A DNA stretch of 64,000 bases from Isoptericola halotolerans (GTDB taxonomy: Bacteria; Actinomycetota; Actinomycetes; Actinomycetales; Cellulomonadaceae): contig NZ_PVTX01000001.1 of the NCBI RefSeq assembly GCF_003003075.1, positions 496,001 to 560,000 on the forward strand. The letters are read 5' to 3'. Below, piece after piece: positions 9,097-18,398 of this stretch (its first letter is position 1; every line of letters starts with the position of its first letter). Below the pieces are notes generated by a model that did not search any database, was not told where the DNA came from, and saw nothing but the letters and a program-made list of their open reading frames with translations. The translations under genes and the position numbers were made by a program.

Positions 9097-9796
9097 CGTG
9101 ACCACCTCCAACGCGCCGGTGCCCGGCGACCACGACCACGGGACCGCCGGGCGGGCGACGTCGACGGTGTACCGGCTGCTGGTGGTCGGCCTCCTGCTGG
9201 CCATCAGCGTCTCGCCCACCGTGGTGCTGCTCTTCCTGATCGAGCCCGACCCCTCGAACGTGCCGCTGGCCGTCGCCTCGACCGTGTTCGTCGGACCGGC
9301 GCTCTCGGCGTCGCTCTTCGCCCTGGGGGCCAAGGCCCGCGACGACGGCCTGACCCCGGCGCCGGCCTTCGCCAAGGGGTACCGGATGAACCTCGGCGAC
9401 GTGCTGAAGATCTGGGTGCCCGGCCTCCTGCTGCTCGCCGTGCTGTCCTGGACCACCGTCAACATCGCGGTGGCGGGGGTGCCGGTCTGGTGGGCCGGGA
9501 TCCTCCTCGGCATCGGTGCGATCGTGCTGCTCTGGATGATCCAGGCCACCGTCATCGCGTCGTTCTTCGCGTTCCGCGGCCGCGACACCGCGCGGCTCGC
9601 GCTGTACTTCCTCGGCCGGCTCCCGCGGGTGACGCTGGCCGTGATGTCCGCCGTCGTGCTCGCCGGCGCGATCGTGTTCCTCACCGCGCCGGCGGTGCTC
9701 GCGGCGTTCGGCGTGCTCCTCGTGGCGCTGCTGCTGCGCTGGGAGAAGCCGCTGCTGTCCGAGGTGCGCCTGCGGTTCGTCGAGTCCGCCGACTGA
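9089..9796 (+). CDS. DUF624 (YesL-like) membrane protein
   Basis: A 235-residue integral membrane protein with about five hydrophobic helices, such as YRLLVVGLLLAISVSPTVVL, IWVPGLLLLAVLSWTTVNIA and VTLAVMSAVVLAGAIVFL. DUF624 proteins travel with LplB/YtcP-type transporters and pectin or xylan clusters (B. subtilis YesL). Their role is not established; a transport accessory is inferred. Two GTG starts (9089 and 9098) are possible. A second DUF624 gene occurs with the other transporter at 26478. Confidence 0.8.
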   Translation: MGDVTTSNAPVPGDHDHGTAGRATSTVYRLLVVGLLLAISVSPTVVLLFLIEPDPSNVPLAVASTVFVGPALSASLFALGAKARDDGLTPAPAFAKGYRMNLGDVLKIWVPGLLLLAVLSWTTVNIAVAGVPVWWAGILLGIGAIVLLWMIQATVIASFFAFRGRDTARLALYFLGRLPRVTLAVMSAVVLAGAIVFLTAPAVLAAFGVLLVALLLRWEKPLLSEVRLRFVESAD

Positions 9797-9871
9797 GCCG
9801 AACACACCGGCTGGAGGCGCGCCGTCAGCCCGGGGCTGCCGTGCCGTCCACGGTTCGGCTACCGTCGCGTC

Positions 9872-10819
9872 GTGAGCACCCCGCTGTCCCACGACCCGCT
9901 CTGGCCGCGCGCCGGCGGCTGGCCCGCGCCCGCGCCGGGTGCGGGCCGCGTCCCGGCCGACGCCGCGTTGCTGGGGATCGGTACCTGGCGCACCTCGCTC
10001 TCACCGACCGGGGCGCACGCGACCCCTGCCGCCGTGCGCGCGGCGCTTCGGCGGTACAGCCCGGCACTGACGGGCCGCGGTGCGAGTGCTGCGCCCGACG
10101 GCGGCGGCCCGGTCGACCTGGGTGGGCTCGCCGTCGTCGACCACGGCGACGTGGACGAGCCCGACGGTCCGGCGGGGGAGGAACGGGCGCGCGCCGCCGT
10201 CGCCGAGGCCGCGGGCGGTGCCCGGCTGCTGGTGGCGCTCGGCGGAGACAACGCGCTGACCGTGCCCGCGGCGCTGGGTGCCTGGGGACCCGAGCTCGGG
10301 GCGGCCGGGCTGGTCACGCTGGACGCGCACCACGACCTGCGCGAGGGCGTCTCGAACGGTTCACCCGTGCGGCTGCTGATCGAGGCGGGCCTGGACCCGG
10401 CACGGGTCGTGCAGGTGGGGATCGCGGACTTCGCCAACTCGGCCGCGTACACCCGGCGGGCGCACGAGCTGGGGATCCGCGTCGTGACCCTCGACGAGCT
10501 GCGGTCCCGAGGCATCCCGGCCGTGGTCGCGGAGGCCCTGGACGTCGCCGGTGCCGCAGCCGGGCCGGTGCACGTCGACGTCGACGTCGACGTCTGCGAC
10601 CGGGCGGTGGCGCCCGGCTGCCCGGCGAGCGTGCCGGGCGGGCTCGCCGCGCACGAGCTGCGCGCGCTCGTCCGGGGGCTCGCGCGGAGCGAGCGGGTGC
10701 GCTCCGTGGACATCGCCGAGGTGGACGCGACGGCGGACGCCCCCGACGGCCGGACGGTGCGGCTCGCCGCGCTGTGCGTGCTGGAGGCGCTCGCAGGACT
10801 CGCTCTGCGCACCGGGTAG
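9872..10819 (+). CDS. hutG: Formimidoylglutamase-like ureohydrolase
   Basis: A 315-residue arginase-fold enzyme starting at a GTG. The dinuclear Mn-binding motifs are present: GGDNALTVP (usually GGDHS-type), LDAHHDLREG and VHVDVDVDVCDRAVAPGC. In GGDN an Asn replaces the common His, as happens in some formimidoylglutamases. Next to hutI-hutU-hutH it most likely converts N-formimidoyl-L-glutamate to glutamate and formamide, the last step of histidine breakdown. It is convergent with hutI, with only 12 bp between the stops and no visible terminator. The agmatinase alternative is less likely given context. Confidence 0.85.
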   Translation: MSTPLSHDPLWPRAGGWPAPAPGAGRVPADAALLGIGTWRTSLSPTGAHATPAAVRAALRRYSPALTGRGASAAPDGGGPVDLGGLAVVDHGDVDEPDGPAGEERARAAVAEAAGGARLLVALGGDNALTVPAALGAWGPELGAAGLVTLDAHHDLREGVSNGSPVRLLIEAGLDPARVVQVGIADFANSAAYTRRAHELGIRVVTLDELRSRGIPAVVAEALDVAGAAAGPVHVDVDVDVCDRAVAPGCPASVPGGLAAHELRALVRGLARSERVRSVDIAEVDATADAPDGRTVRLAALCVLEALAGLALRTG

Positions 10820-10831
10820 CACGGTCCGTCC

Positions 10832-12094
10832 CTACCTCGGCGGGTGGACCTCGCGGCCCTCGCGCCAGACGCCGGACACCAGCGGCACGCCCGGCCGGTA
10901 GGCCAGGTACGTGCGCGACGGCGCATCCAGCACCACGAGGTCGGCTCGCGCGCCCGGCTCCAGCCGGCCGACGTCGGACCGCCGCAGCGCCGTCGCCCCG
11001 CCCGCCGTCGCGGCCCGGACCGCCTCGGCGACGGTCATCCCCATCTCCCGCACCGCGAGCGCCACCATCAACGGCATCGACGAGGTGTACGACGACCCGG
11101 GGTTGCAGTCGCTCGCGAGCGCCACGACGACGCCGGCGTCGAGCAGCCGCCGCGCGTCCGGGTACGGCTGCCGGGTCGAGAACTCGACGCCCGGCAGCAG
11201 CGTCGCGACCGTACCCGGCGCGTCGTCGGCCCACGAGCCCGCGAGCGCCGCGACGTCGTCGTCGGACAGGTAGGTGCAGTGGTCCACCGACGCCGCGCCG
11301 AGCGACACGGCGACCCGCACGCCCTCGCCCGGGCCGAGCTGGTTGGCGTGCACCCGCACGCCCAGCCCGGCGGCGGCGCCGGCCGAGAGCACGCGCCGGG
11401 CCTGCTCCGGGGTGAACGCCCCCGTCTCGCAGAAGACGTCGACCCACCGTGCACCCGGCGCGCACGACCGGAGCATCTCGCCGCACACGAGGTCGACGTA
11501 CTCGTCGCCCCGCCCCGCGTACTCCGGCGGCACCACGTGCGCCCCGAGGAACGTCACCTCGTCGGTCACCTCCCGCGCGAGCCGCACCGAGCGCGCCTCG
11601 TCGGTCACGGTCAGCCCGTACCCGGTCTTGACCTCGAGGGTCGTCGTCCCCTGGGCGGCGGCCTCGGCGACGTGCCGCGCCAGCCCGGCCCGCAGCGCGT
11701 CGTCCGACGCCGCACGTGTGGACGCCACGGTGGCCCGGATCCCGCCGGCCGCGTACGGGCGCCCGGCCGCGCGGGCCTCGAACTCGGCCGCCCTGTCCCC
11801 GGCGAACACCAGGTGCGTGTGCGAGTCCACGAACCCCGGGATCACGGCCCGGCCGCCGACATCGACGGTCCGGTCCGGCGCCCGGCCGATCGCCTCCTCG
11901 ACGCCCGCGGCCGCGTCGGCCTCGCGCCCCGCCCAGGCGACGCGTCCGCCGTCCAGCAGGATCGCGGCGTCGCGGACGACGGCGGTGGGGTCGTCCGGGT
12001 CGTCGGCCCCGGCCACGCCGGGCACGTTCGTCGTGAGCTCACCGACACCGAACAGCAGCGTCGCGCCGTGCTCGCGGTGCGGGACCTCGTGCAT
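10832..12094 (-). CDS. hutI: Imidazolonepropionase
   Basis: A 420-residue amidohydrolase that hydrolyses 4-imidazolone-5-propionate to N-formimidoyl-L-glutamate. The ATG at 12094 overlaps the hutU stop by one base (TGATG) and follows gggaggcg. Metal ligands are visible: the N-terminal HTH in [14 protein letters not shown], the histidine in [23 protein letters not shown], and the Asp in [11 protein letters not shown]. The EVKTGYGL segment is diagnostic of imidazolonepropionases. It is the last gene of the hutH-hutU-hutI operon. Confidence 0.93.
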   Translation of the reverse strand: MHEVPHREHGATLLFGVGELTTNVPGVAGADDPDDPTAVVRDAAILLDGGRVAWAGREADAAAGVEEAIGRAPDRTVDVGGRAVIPGFVDSHTHLVFAGDRAAEFEARAAGRPYAAGGIRATVASTRAASDDALRAGLARHVAEAAAQGTTTLEVKTGYGLTVTDEARSVRLAREVTDEVTFLGAHVVPPEYAGRGDEYVDLVCGEMLRSCAPGARWVDVFCETGAFTPEQARRVLSAGAAAGLGVRVHANQLGPGEGVRVAVSLGAASVDHCTYLSDDDVAALAGSWADDAPGTVATLLPGVEFSTRQPYPDARRLLDAGVVVALASDCNPGSSYTSSMPLMVALAVREMGMTVAEAVRAATAGGATALRRSDVGRLEPGARADLVVLDAPSRTYLAYRPGVPLVSGVWREGREVHPPR

Positions 12095-13779
12095 CACGCC
12101 TCCCGGCCGGTCGCCGTCTCCCGCACCGGCACGCGCAGACCGCCCCGCTCGGCGGCGTCGACGGCGTCGTCGTACCCCGCGTCCACGTGCCGCAGCACAC
12201 CGAGGGCCGGGTCGTTGGACAGCACGCGCGCGAGCTTCTGCGCGGCGAGCGGCGTGCCGTCCGCGACGGACACCTGCCCCGCATGGATCGACCGGCCCAT
12301 GCCGACGCCGCCGCCCTGGTGCAGCGACACCCACGTGGCGCCCGACGACGCCGCGGTGAGCGCGTTGAGCAGCGGCCAGTCGGCGACGGCGTCGGACCCG
12401 TCGGCCATGCCCTCGGTCTCGCGGTACGGCGAGGCGACGGATCCCGCGTCGAGGTGGTCCCGCCCGATCACCAGGGGCGCGCTCACCTCGCCGGAGGCGA
12501 CCAGCTCGTTGAACGCGAGGCCCGCGCGGTCGCGCTCGCCGTGCCCGAGCCAGCAGATCCGTGCCGGCAGCCCCTGGTAGGCGACGCGCTCCTGGGCCGC
12601 GCGGATCCAGCGGTGCAGGTGGTCGTCGTCGGGGAAGAGGCTCAGCACGGCCTCGTCGGTGGCCGCGATGTCGCGCGGGTCGCCCGACAGCGCCGCCCAC
12701 CGGAACGGCCCCTTGCCCTGGGCGAACAGCGGCCGGATGTACGCGGGCACGAACCCCGGGACGTCGAACGCGCGGCCGTACCCGCCGCGACGCGCCTCGT
12801 CGCGGATCGAGTTGCCGTAGTCGAAGACCTCCGCACCGGCGTCGAGGAAGCCCACCATGCCCTCGACGTGCCGCGCCATCGACTCGCGCGCCCGCTCGGT
12901 GAACTCCTCCGGTCTCGCGGCGGCGGTGTCGGCCCACTCGTCCACCGAGACGCCGAGCGGCAGGTAGGACAGCGGGTCGTGCGCGGACGTCTGGTCGGTC
13001 ACCACGTCCACCTCGACGCCGCGGCGCAGCAGCTCCGGCACCACGTGCGCGCTGTTGCCCACCACGCCGACGGACAGCGCGCGGCGCTCGCGGCGTGCGG
13101 CCTCGACGCGCGTCACCGCGTCGTCGAGCGACGGCGCGACCTCGTCGAGGTACCGCTCGCGCACGCGCCGCTCGAGGCGCGAGGCGTCGACGTCGACCAC
13201 GAGGCACACGCCGCCGTTGAGCGTGACCGCGAGCGGCTGCGCGCCGCCCATGCCGCCGCAACCGCCCGTCAGCGTCAGCGTCCCGGCGAGCGACCCGCCG
13301 AACCTCTTGGCCGCGACGGCTGCGAGCGTCTCGTACGTGCCCTGCAGGATCCCCTGCGCGCCGATGTAGATCCACGACCCGGCCGTCATCTGCCCGTACA
13401 TCGTCAGGCCCAGGGCCTCGAGCCGGCGGAACTCGGGCCACGTCGCCCAGTCGCCCACGAGGTTCGAGTTCGCGATGAGCACGCGCGGAGCCCACTCGTG
13501 CGTGCGCAGCACCCCGACGGGCTTGCCGGACTGCACGAGCAGCGTCTCGTCGTCGCGCAGGTCGGTGAGCGTGCGCACGATCGCGTGGTAGCTCGGCCAG
13601 TCGCGGGCGGCCCGGCCCGTGCCGCCGTAGACGACGAGGTCGTCCGGCCGCTCCGCGACCTCCGGGTCCAGGTTGTTCATGAGCATGCGCAGCGGCGCCT
13701 CGGTCTGCCAGCTGCGCGCCGTGAGCGCCGTCCCGCGCGGGGCGCGGACGGGGACGGGGGTTCCCCGGTCGTGGGTCAT
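12094..13779 (-). CDS. hutU: Urocanate hydratase
   Basis: A 561-residue cytoplasmic urocanase, full length, which adds water to urocanate to give imidazolonepropionate using tightly bound NAD. The ATG at 13779 follows gaaggag. Hallmarks are the NAD-binding glycine-rich stretch [20 protein letters not shown], the N-terminal [20 protein letters not shown] and the active-site cysteine region [19 protein letters not shown]. The C-terminus carries [19 protein letters not shown]. It lies 19 bp after hutH and overlaps hutI. Confidence 0.96.
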   Translation of the reverse strand: MTHDRGTPVPVRAPRGTALTARSWQTEAPLRMLMNNLDPEVAERPDDLVVYGGTGRAARDWPSYHAIVRTLTDLRDDETLLVQSGKPVGVLRTHEWAPRVLIANSNLVGDWATWPEFRRLEALGLTMYGQMTAGSWIYIGAQGILQGTYETLAAVAAKRFGGSLAGTLTLTGGCGGMGGAQPLAVTLNGGVCLVVDVDASRLERRVRERYLDEVAPSLDDAVTRVEAARRERRALSVGVVGNSAHVVPELLRRGVEVDVVTDQTSAHDPLSYLPLGVSVDEWADTAAARPEEFTERARESMARHVEGMVGFLDAGAEVFDYGNSIRDEARRGGYGRAFDVPGFVPAYIRPLFAQGKGPFRWAALSGDPRDIAATDEAVLSLFPDDDHLHRWIRAAQERVAYQGLPARICWLGHGERDRAGLAFNELVASGEVSAPLVIGRDHLDAGSVASPYRETEGMADGSDAVADWPLLNALTAASSGATWVSLHQGGGVGMGRSIHAGQVSVADGTPLAAQKLARVLSNDPALGVLRHVDAGYDDAVDAAERGGLRVPVRETATGREA

Positions 13780-13798
13780 GCCGGTCTCCTTCGGTCGT

Positions 13799-15403
13799 TC
13801 AGGCCAGGTGCCCGACGGCGGCACGCGTGGTCGCGGCGACGTCGCCGTCCGCGACGAGCCGGGTCACGGCGTCGATCTCGGGGGCGACGACGCGGTCAGG
13901 TCCGGGGCCGGCGACCACGGTGCGCAGCAGGTCGCGCACCGCGCCGGTGCCCGTGGCGGGCGCGAGCCCGTCCGCGCAGCGCAGGTCGAGGGCACGGGCG
14001 GCGGTGAGCAGCTCGATCGCGAGCACGCGCCCGAGCCCGTCGACGGCGCGGCGCAGCTTGCGGGCCGCGGCCCAGCCCATCGAGACGTGGTCCTCCTGCA
14101 TCGCCGACGACGGGATCGAGTCGACGCTCGCCGGCGCCGCCAGCCGCTTGAGCTCGCTGACGATCCCCGCGGCCGTGTACTGGGCGATCATCAGGCCGGA
14201 GTCCACGCCGGGGTCGTCGGCGAGGAACGGTGGCAGCCCCTCGTTGCGGGCCACGTCGAGGAACCGGTCGGTGCGGCGCTCGCTCATCGACGCGACGTCG
14301 GCCACCGCGATGGCGAGGAAGTCCAGCGCGTAGGCGACCGGCGCCCCGTGGAAGTTGCCGTTGGACTCGACGCGGCCGTCGACGGTCACGACGGGGTTGT
14401 CGACGGCGGACGCCAGCTCGCGGTCGGCGACGGCGGCGGCGTGGTCGAGGGTGTCCCGTGCGGCCCCGTGCACCTGCGGCGCGCAGCGCAGCGAGTAGGC
14501 GTCCTGGACGCGGGTGCACTCGGGGCGGCCTGTCGCGTCGACCGTGCGGTGGCCGGCGACGACGGGCGAGCCGTCGAGCAACGCCCGCAGGTTCGACGCC
14601 GACGCCGCCTGGCCCGGGTGCGGACGCATCGCCACCAGGTCCTCGGCGAAGGCCGCGTCGGAACCGAGCAGCGACTCCACGCTGGACGCTGCGGCGACGT
14701 CCGCGGTGGTGAGCAGCGAGCGCAGGTCGTGGATCGCGAGGCACAGCATGCCGAGCATGCCGTCGGTGCCGTTGACGAGGGCCAGGCCCTCCTTCTCGCG
14801 GAGCACCACGGGCTCGATCCCCGCCGACGTCAGCGCGGCGAGCGCCGGGCGGGTCGCGCCGTCGGCGTCGCGCACCTCGCCCTCGCCGAGCGCGGCGAGC
14901 GCGACGTGCGCGAGCGGGGCCAGGTCGCCCGAGCAGCCGAGCGAGCCGAACTCGCGCACGACGGGGGCGATCCCGGCGTCGAGCATGGCGGCGTAGGTCT
15001 CGGCGACGACGGGGCGTGTCCCGGTGCGGCCCGTCGCGAGGGTGCTCAGTCGCAGGAGCTGCAGCGCCCGCACCACCTCGCGCTCCACCTCCGGGCCGGT
15101 GCCCGCCGCGTGGGAACGGATCAGGCTGAGCTGGAGCCGTGCGCGCTGCGAGGCGGGGATGTGGCGGCGGGCCAGCGCCCCGAACCCGGTGGAGACGCCG
15201 TAGTGCGGGCGGTCGTCGTCGGCGAGCGACTCGACGACGGCGCGGCTGGCGGCCATGGCGTCGAGCGCACGGTCCGTGACGCGGACGGGTGCGCCGTGGC
15301 GGGCGACCGCGACGACGTCGTCGATCGTGAGCGCGTCGCCCGTGAGCTCGACGGCGGCCGGGCCGGCAGGGTGGCCGGCCGGAGCGGGCAGGGTGTCGGT
15401 CAT
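13799..15403 (-). CDS. hutH: Histidine ammonia-lyase
   Basis: A 534-residue MIO-type ammonia-lyase that deaminates L-histidine to urocanate. The MIO prosthetic group forms from an internal tripeptide; here it is Cys157-Ser158-Gly159 in [14 protein letters not shown] rather than the commoner Ala-Ser-Gly. Other family marks are [34 protein letters not shown] and [13 protein letters not shown]. The start chosen is [10 protein letters not shown] with gaggtg 10 bases upstream; two in-frame starts lie 6-7 codons further out. It heads the hutHUI operon, divergent from the IclR regulator across a perfect palindrome. Confidence 0.94.
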   Translation of the reverse strand: MTDTLPAPAGHPAGPAAVELTGDALTIDDVVAVARHGAPVRVTDRALDAMAASRAVVESLADDDRPHYGVSTGFGALARRHIPASQRARLQLSLIRSHAAGTGPEVEREVVRALQLLRLSTLATGRTGTRPVVAETYAAMLDAGIAPVVREFGSLGCSGDLAPLAHVALAALGEGEVRDADGATRPALAALTSAGIEPVVLREKEGLALVNGTDGMLGMLCLAIHDLRSLLTTADVAAASSVESLLGSDAAFAEDLVAMRPHPGQAASASNLRALLDGSPVVAGHRTVDATGRPECTRVQDAYSLRCAPQVHGAARDTLDHAAAVADRELASAVDNPVVTVDGRVESNGNFHGAPVAYALDFLAIAVADVASMSERRTDRFLDVARNEGLPPFLADDPGVDSGLMIAQYTAAGIVSELKRLAAPASVDSIPSSAMQEDHVSMGWAAARKLRRAVDGLGRVLAIELLTAARALDLRCADGLAPATGTGAVRDLLRTVVAGPGPDRVVAPEIDAVTRLVADGDVAATTRAAVGHLA

Positions 15404-15457
15404 ACGGTCAGGACACCTCATCACCGGTGGGCTGGACAGTCGCCGGCCGACGGTTCA

Positions 15458-15473
15458 GTCTGGGATCCCAGAC
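15458..15473. promoter_or_regulatory. HutR-type operator, 16-bp perfect palindrome
   Basis: gtctgggatcccagac is a perfect palindrome between the divergent hutH and IclR genes, ending 13 bp before the IclR start. Its 14-bp core TCTGGGATCCCAGA fits the TCTGwwATwCCAGA-type motif reported (from memory) for the IclR-family HutR regulator of corynebacteria, except for G/C at the w positions. Binding by the adjacent IclR protein is inferred. Confidence 0.72.
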
Positions 15474-15486
15474 ACGAGGGGGAGCG

Positions 15487-16248
15487 ATGGCGGACGTGCC
15501 CGCCGCACGCAGCGCGCTGCGCGTGCTCGGCTATCTCGCGGCGCAGGCGGGCCCGTCCCCGGCGGCTGCGGTGGCGCAGCACCTCGGCCTGCCCCGCTCG
15601 ACCGTCTACCACCTGCTGTCCGTGCTGGTGGAGGAGGGCTACGTCGTCCACCTGCCCGAGGACCACCGGTACGGGCTCGGCACCGCCACCCTGTCGCTCG
15701 GGTCGGCCTACGCCCGGCAGGCGCCGCTCGCGCGGCTCGCCCGTCCCGTCGTCGCGCACCTGGTCGAGTCCACCGGCGAGAGCGCCCACCTCGCGGTGCT
15801 CCACGGTCGCGAGGTGCTCTACCTCGTCGAGCAACGGGCGCCGCACCGGCCCAGCCTCGTCTCCGACGTCGACGTCCGGCTGCCCGCGCACCTCACGGCG
15901 TCCGGCCGGGCCGTGCTCGCCCGGCTGCCCGCCGCGCAGGTCCGCGCCCTCTTCCCGAGCTCCGCGGTCCTGACCGACCGCACCGGCGTCGGGCCGCGCA
16001 CGCTGCAGGCCCTGCGCGCCGTGCTGCGCGACGCGCGGAGCCGTGGCTACGCCGTCGAGGACGGCGAGGTCACCGACGGGCTGTCGTCGGTGGCGCACCC
16101 GGTGACCGACCACACGGGATACCCGGTGGCAGGCATCGCGCTGACGTACCGGTCCGCCGACGTCACGGAGGCTCGGCGCGACGCGCTCGCGGCCGCCGTC
16201 GGGCAGGCGGCCGCGCAGGTCTCGCGCCGCCTCGGCGCCCACGGATGA
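15487..16248 (+). CDS. IclR-family regulator of histidine utilisation (HutR-like)
   Basis: A 253-residue regulator starting MADVPAARSALRVLGYLAAQ after gggggag. The N-terminal winged helix-turn-helix contains LPRSTVYHLLSVLVEEGYVV. The IclR effector domain follows from about residue 75, with PHRPSLVSDVDVRLPAHLTA and the C-terminal DGLSSVAHPVTDHTGYPVAG. It is divergent from hutHUI, with a HutR-type palindrome between them. Actinobacterial hut operons with an IclR regulator are known, so control by histidine or urocanate is the best inference; whether it activates or represses cannot be read from sequence. Confidence 0.85.
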   Translation: MADVPAARSALRVLGYLAAQAGPSPAAAVAQHLGLPRSTVYHLLSVLVEEGYVVHLPEDHRYGLGTATLSLGSAYARQAPLARLARPVVAHLVESTGESAHLAVLHGREVLYLVEQRAPHRPSLVSDVDVRLPAHLTASGRAVLARLPAAQVRALFPSSAVLTDRTGVGPRTLQALRAVLRDARSRGYAVEDGEVTDGLSSVAHPVTDHTGYPVAGIALTYRSADVTEARRDALAAAVGQAAAQVSRRLGAHG

Positions 16249-16260
16249 GGCCCGCCGCGC

Positions 16261-18291
16261 TCAGTGGATCGTGCGGCCGCGCAGGTCGCCGATCCCCGAC
16301 TTCCGCAGGAAGTACGTGTTGACCTGGTCGCGCCACTCGACGGCCGAGCGGAGCTGCTCCGCGAGCCGCTCGCGCACGCGCTGGGCGACGTCGTCGGGCA
16401 CCAGGGCCGCGACCGCCTCCCAGCGCTCCACCATCGCGCGCACCCGCTCGACGCCCTCGAAGTGGGTGTCGTAGACGTGCTGGACCACCGTGGTCCCGCT
16501 GTGCAGCACGTGGGTGTACGGCACGTGGTGGAAGAACAGCAGCAGCTCGTCGGGGCACGTCTCGCGGTCCTCGTAGACGTCTCGCCACGGTGCCGGGTAC
16601 TGGCCGGTGAACCCCGTGCCGGTGGCGCGCGTGCGGTCCACGCCGATGCCGTCGCGGTCGGCGAAGTGGTAGGTGCCCCACGGCGTGTACTCGTACCCGT
16701 CGACGTCCGGGCCGTAGTGGTGGCCCGGACGCACCATGAACCCGACGCCGAGGGGCGCCGTGTGGAGCTCGTAGGTGTGCCACGACTCGTCCAGGATCGC
16801 GTGGACCGCCTCGCGCAGCGGCCCGGGCGCGTCCGGGAACGTCAGCGTGATCCACTCGTCGAGGACCGCCGCGGGGTCGAGCGTCGGGTCCCAGGCCAGC
16901 CGTCCGAACGCGTACAGGTTCGCCTGGGCCAGGGGGTGGCCGGTCCAGAAGCGGTCGTCACCGACGTTCGAGACGGCGGCGAACCCGCCGGCGGGTGCGG
17001 CGACGTCGGCCACGGTCGCGCCGCCGTCGCCCCACGGGCGCCACCGCAGGATCTCGCTCCAGGCCGGGCCGAGGTAGACGGCGTGCCGCTGCTGGCCCGT
17101 GTACTCCTGGGTGACCTGCAGCTCGAGCGCGACCCGGGTGCGCGGCATCGCGGCGAGCACGGGGGAGACGGGCTCGCGCACCTGGAAGTCCAGCGGTCCG
17201 TGCTTGACCTGGACGATCACGTTGTCGGCGAACCGGCCGTCGAGCGGCGCGAAGTGGTCGTGGGCCGCGCGGGCCCGGTCGGTGGACCGGTCGCGCCAGT
17301 CCTGCGTGTGGTTGTAGACGAACGCGCGCCAGTGGATCAGCCCGCCGTGCGGGGCGACCGCCTCGGCGAGCATGTTCGCGCCGTCGGCGTGGTCCCGTCC
17401 GTACGCGAAGGGACCCGGCTGGCCCTCGGAGTCGGCCTTGACGACGAACCCGCCGAAGTCCGGGATCTCGGCCCAGACACGGTCCGCCGCGGCGCGCCAC
17501 CAGGCGCGGACGTCCTCGTCGCACGAGTCCGACGTCGCCAGCCCGCCGAGGGTCATCGGCGCGGCGAAGCTCACGGAGAGGTGGGCGCGCACGCCGTAGG
17601 GGCGCAGGGCGGCGGCGAGGCGGGCGACCTCGTCGAGGTCGTCGGTGAGCAGCCGGGCCTCGCGCGCGGCCACGTTGACGTTGTTGACGGCGATGCGGTC
17701 GACGCCGACCGCGGCGAGCAGCCGCGCGTACGCCGTGACGCGGGACAGGTCGGGGCGGACCTGGCCGGCGTCGTAGAAGATCGAGCCGCCCGCGTACCCG
17801 CGCTCGACCTGGCCCATGACGGGGTGGACGTCGACGTTGTCCCAGTGGTCGAGCATCCGCAGGGCGCTCGCGGGGGCGTGGTGCTCGTCCACGTCCGGGT
17901 CGCCTGGCCGGGACGCGAACGCCGCCTCACCGCGGCGCACCACGTGGAACCAGCTGTGCAGCAGCGCGGTCGGGTCCGCCGCGCTGACGGTGACCCGGCC
18001 ACCGGACCGTTCGAGCCGGAAGCCGGTCGGCACGGCGGGGGACAGGTGCAGGAGCAGGTCGGCGGCATCCTGCGGGCCGACGACGGCACCTCCGTGGGTG
18101 GCGGTCGCGCGGTCCAGCTCGGCGCGCAGCGTGGCGAGCACCTCGGACGCGGCCGGGGCGCCGCCGTCTGCCGGTGTGCCGAGCGCGAGGCGACGGCTGC
18201 CGACGGGCCGGAACGCGGCGTCGGGCAGCCAGGCCGGGTGGACGTCGGGAAGGGCGAAAACGATATCGGACAGGACCGACGGGGCGGGCAT
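16261..18291 (-). CDS. aguA: GH67 xylan alpha-1,2-glucuronidase
   Basis: A 676-residue intracellular enzyme without a signal peptide, full length for GH67. It removes (4-O-methyl)-D-glucuronic acid from xylooligosaccharides. The ATG follows gaaggag. The domain order is typical: an N-terminal beta domain (1-140), a central TIM barrel with LRMLDHWDNVDVHPVMGQVE, GFVVKADSEGQPGPFAYGRD and NVIVQVKHGPLDFQVREPVS, which carries the catalytic carboxylates, and a C-terminal helical domain. It lies downstream of uxaC on the same strand with a strong hairpin between, so the released glucuronate is handed straight to UxaC. Confidence 0.94.
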   Translation of the reverse strand: MPAPSVLSDIVFALPDVHPAWLPDAAFRPVGSRRLALGTPADGGAPAASEVLATLRAELDRATATHGGAVVGPQDAADLLLHLSPAVPTGFRLERSGGRVTVSAADPTALLHSWFHVVRRGEAAFASRPGDPDVDEHHAPASALRMLDHWDNVDVHPVMGQVERGYAGGSIFYDAGQVRPDLSRVTAYARLLAAVGVDRIAVNNVNVAAREARLLTDDLDEVARLAAALRPYGVRAHLSVSFAAPMTLGGLATSDSCDEDVRAWWRAAADRVWAEIPDFGGFVVKADSEGQPGPFAYGRDHADGANMLAEAVAPHGGLIHWRAFVYNHTQDWRDRSTDRARAAHDHFAPLDGRFADNVIVQVKHGPLDFQVREPVSPVLAAMPRTRVALELQVTQEYTGQQRHAVYLGPAWSEILRWRPWGDGGATVADVAAPAGGFAAVSNVGDDRFWTGHPLAQANLYAFGRLAWDPTLDPAAVLDEWITLTFPDAPGPLREAVHAILDESWHTYELHTAPLGVGFMVRPGHHYGPDVDGYEYTPWGTYHFADRDGIGVDRTRATGTGFTGQYPAPWRDVYEDRETCPDELLLFFHHVPYTHVLHSGTTVVQHVYDTHFEGVERVRAMVERWEAVAALVPDDVAQRVRERLAEQLRSAVEWRDQVNTYFLRKSGIGDLRGRTIH

Positions 18292-18324
18292 GCGGCTCTC
18301 CTTCGAGCGACGGGCGGCGGTCGT

Positions 18325-18398
18325 CGTTGTGGGCGCGATTTCTGGGACGAAAACCCGGGCGGAACGGACATGTCGGGCCAGAAATCGCGCCCACAACG
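18325..18398. terminator. Perfect 21-bp hairpin between uxaC and the GH67 gene
   Basis: Arms 18325-18345 and 18378-18398 are exact reverse complements (cgttgtgggcgcgatttctg plus one base) around a 32-nt loop. The right arm abuts the uxaC stop codon, so on the minus strand it is the first structure in the trailing RNA. Only 33 bp separate it from the GH67 start, leaving little room for a separate promoter. It may act as partial terminator or processing site within one operon. Confidence 0.75.

Noticed and set aside
7399-9807. 802-residue open frame antisense to the GH39 and DUF624 genes
   Set aside because: Shadow of the real plus-strand genes; composition is low-complexity and no family is recognisable.
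9796-9860. Long-range pairing agccgaac/gttcggct as a terminator before hutG
   Set aside because: Only 8 bp with a 49-nt loop, which is expected by chance at this GC content.
12187-14007. Plus-strand open frame across hutU
   Set aside because: Antisense to a full-length urocanase with all signature motifs.
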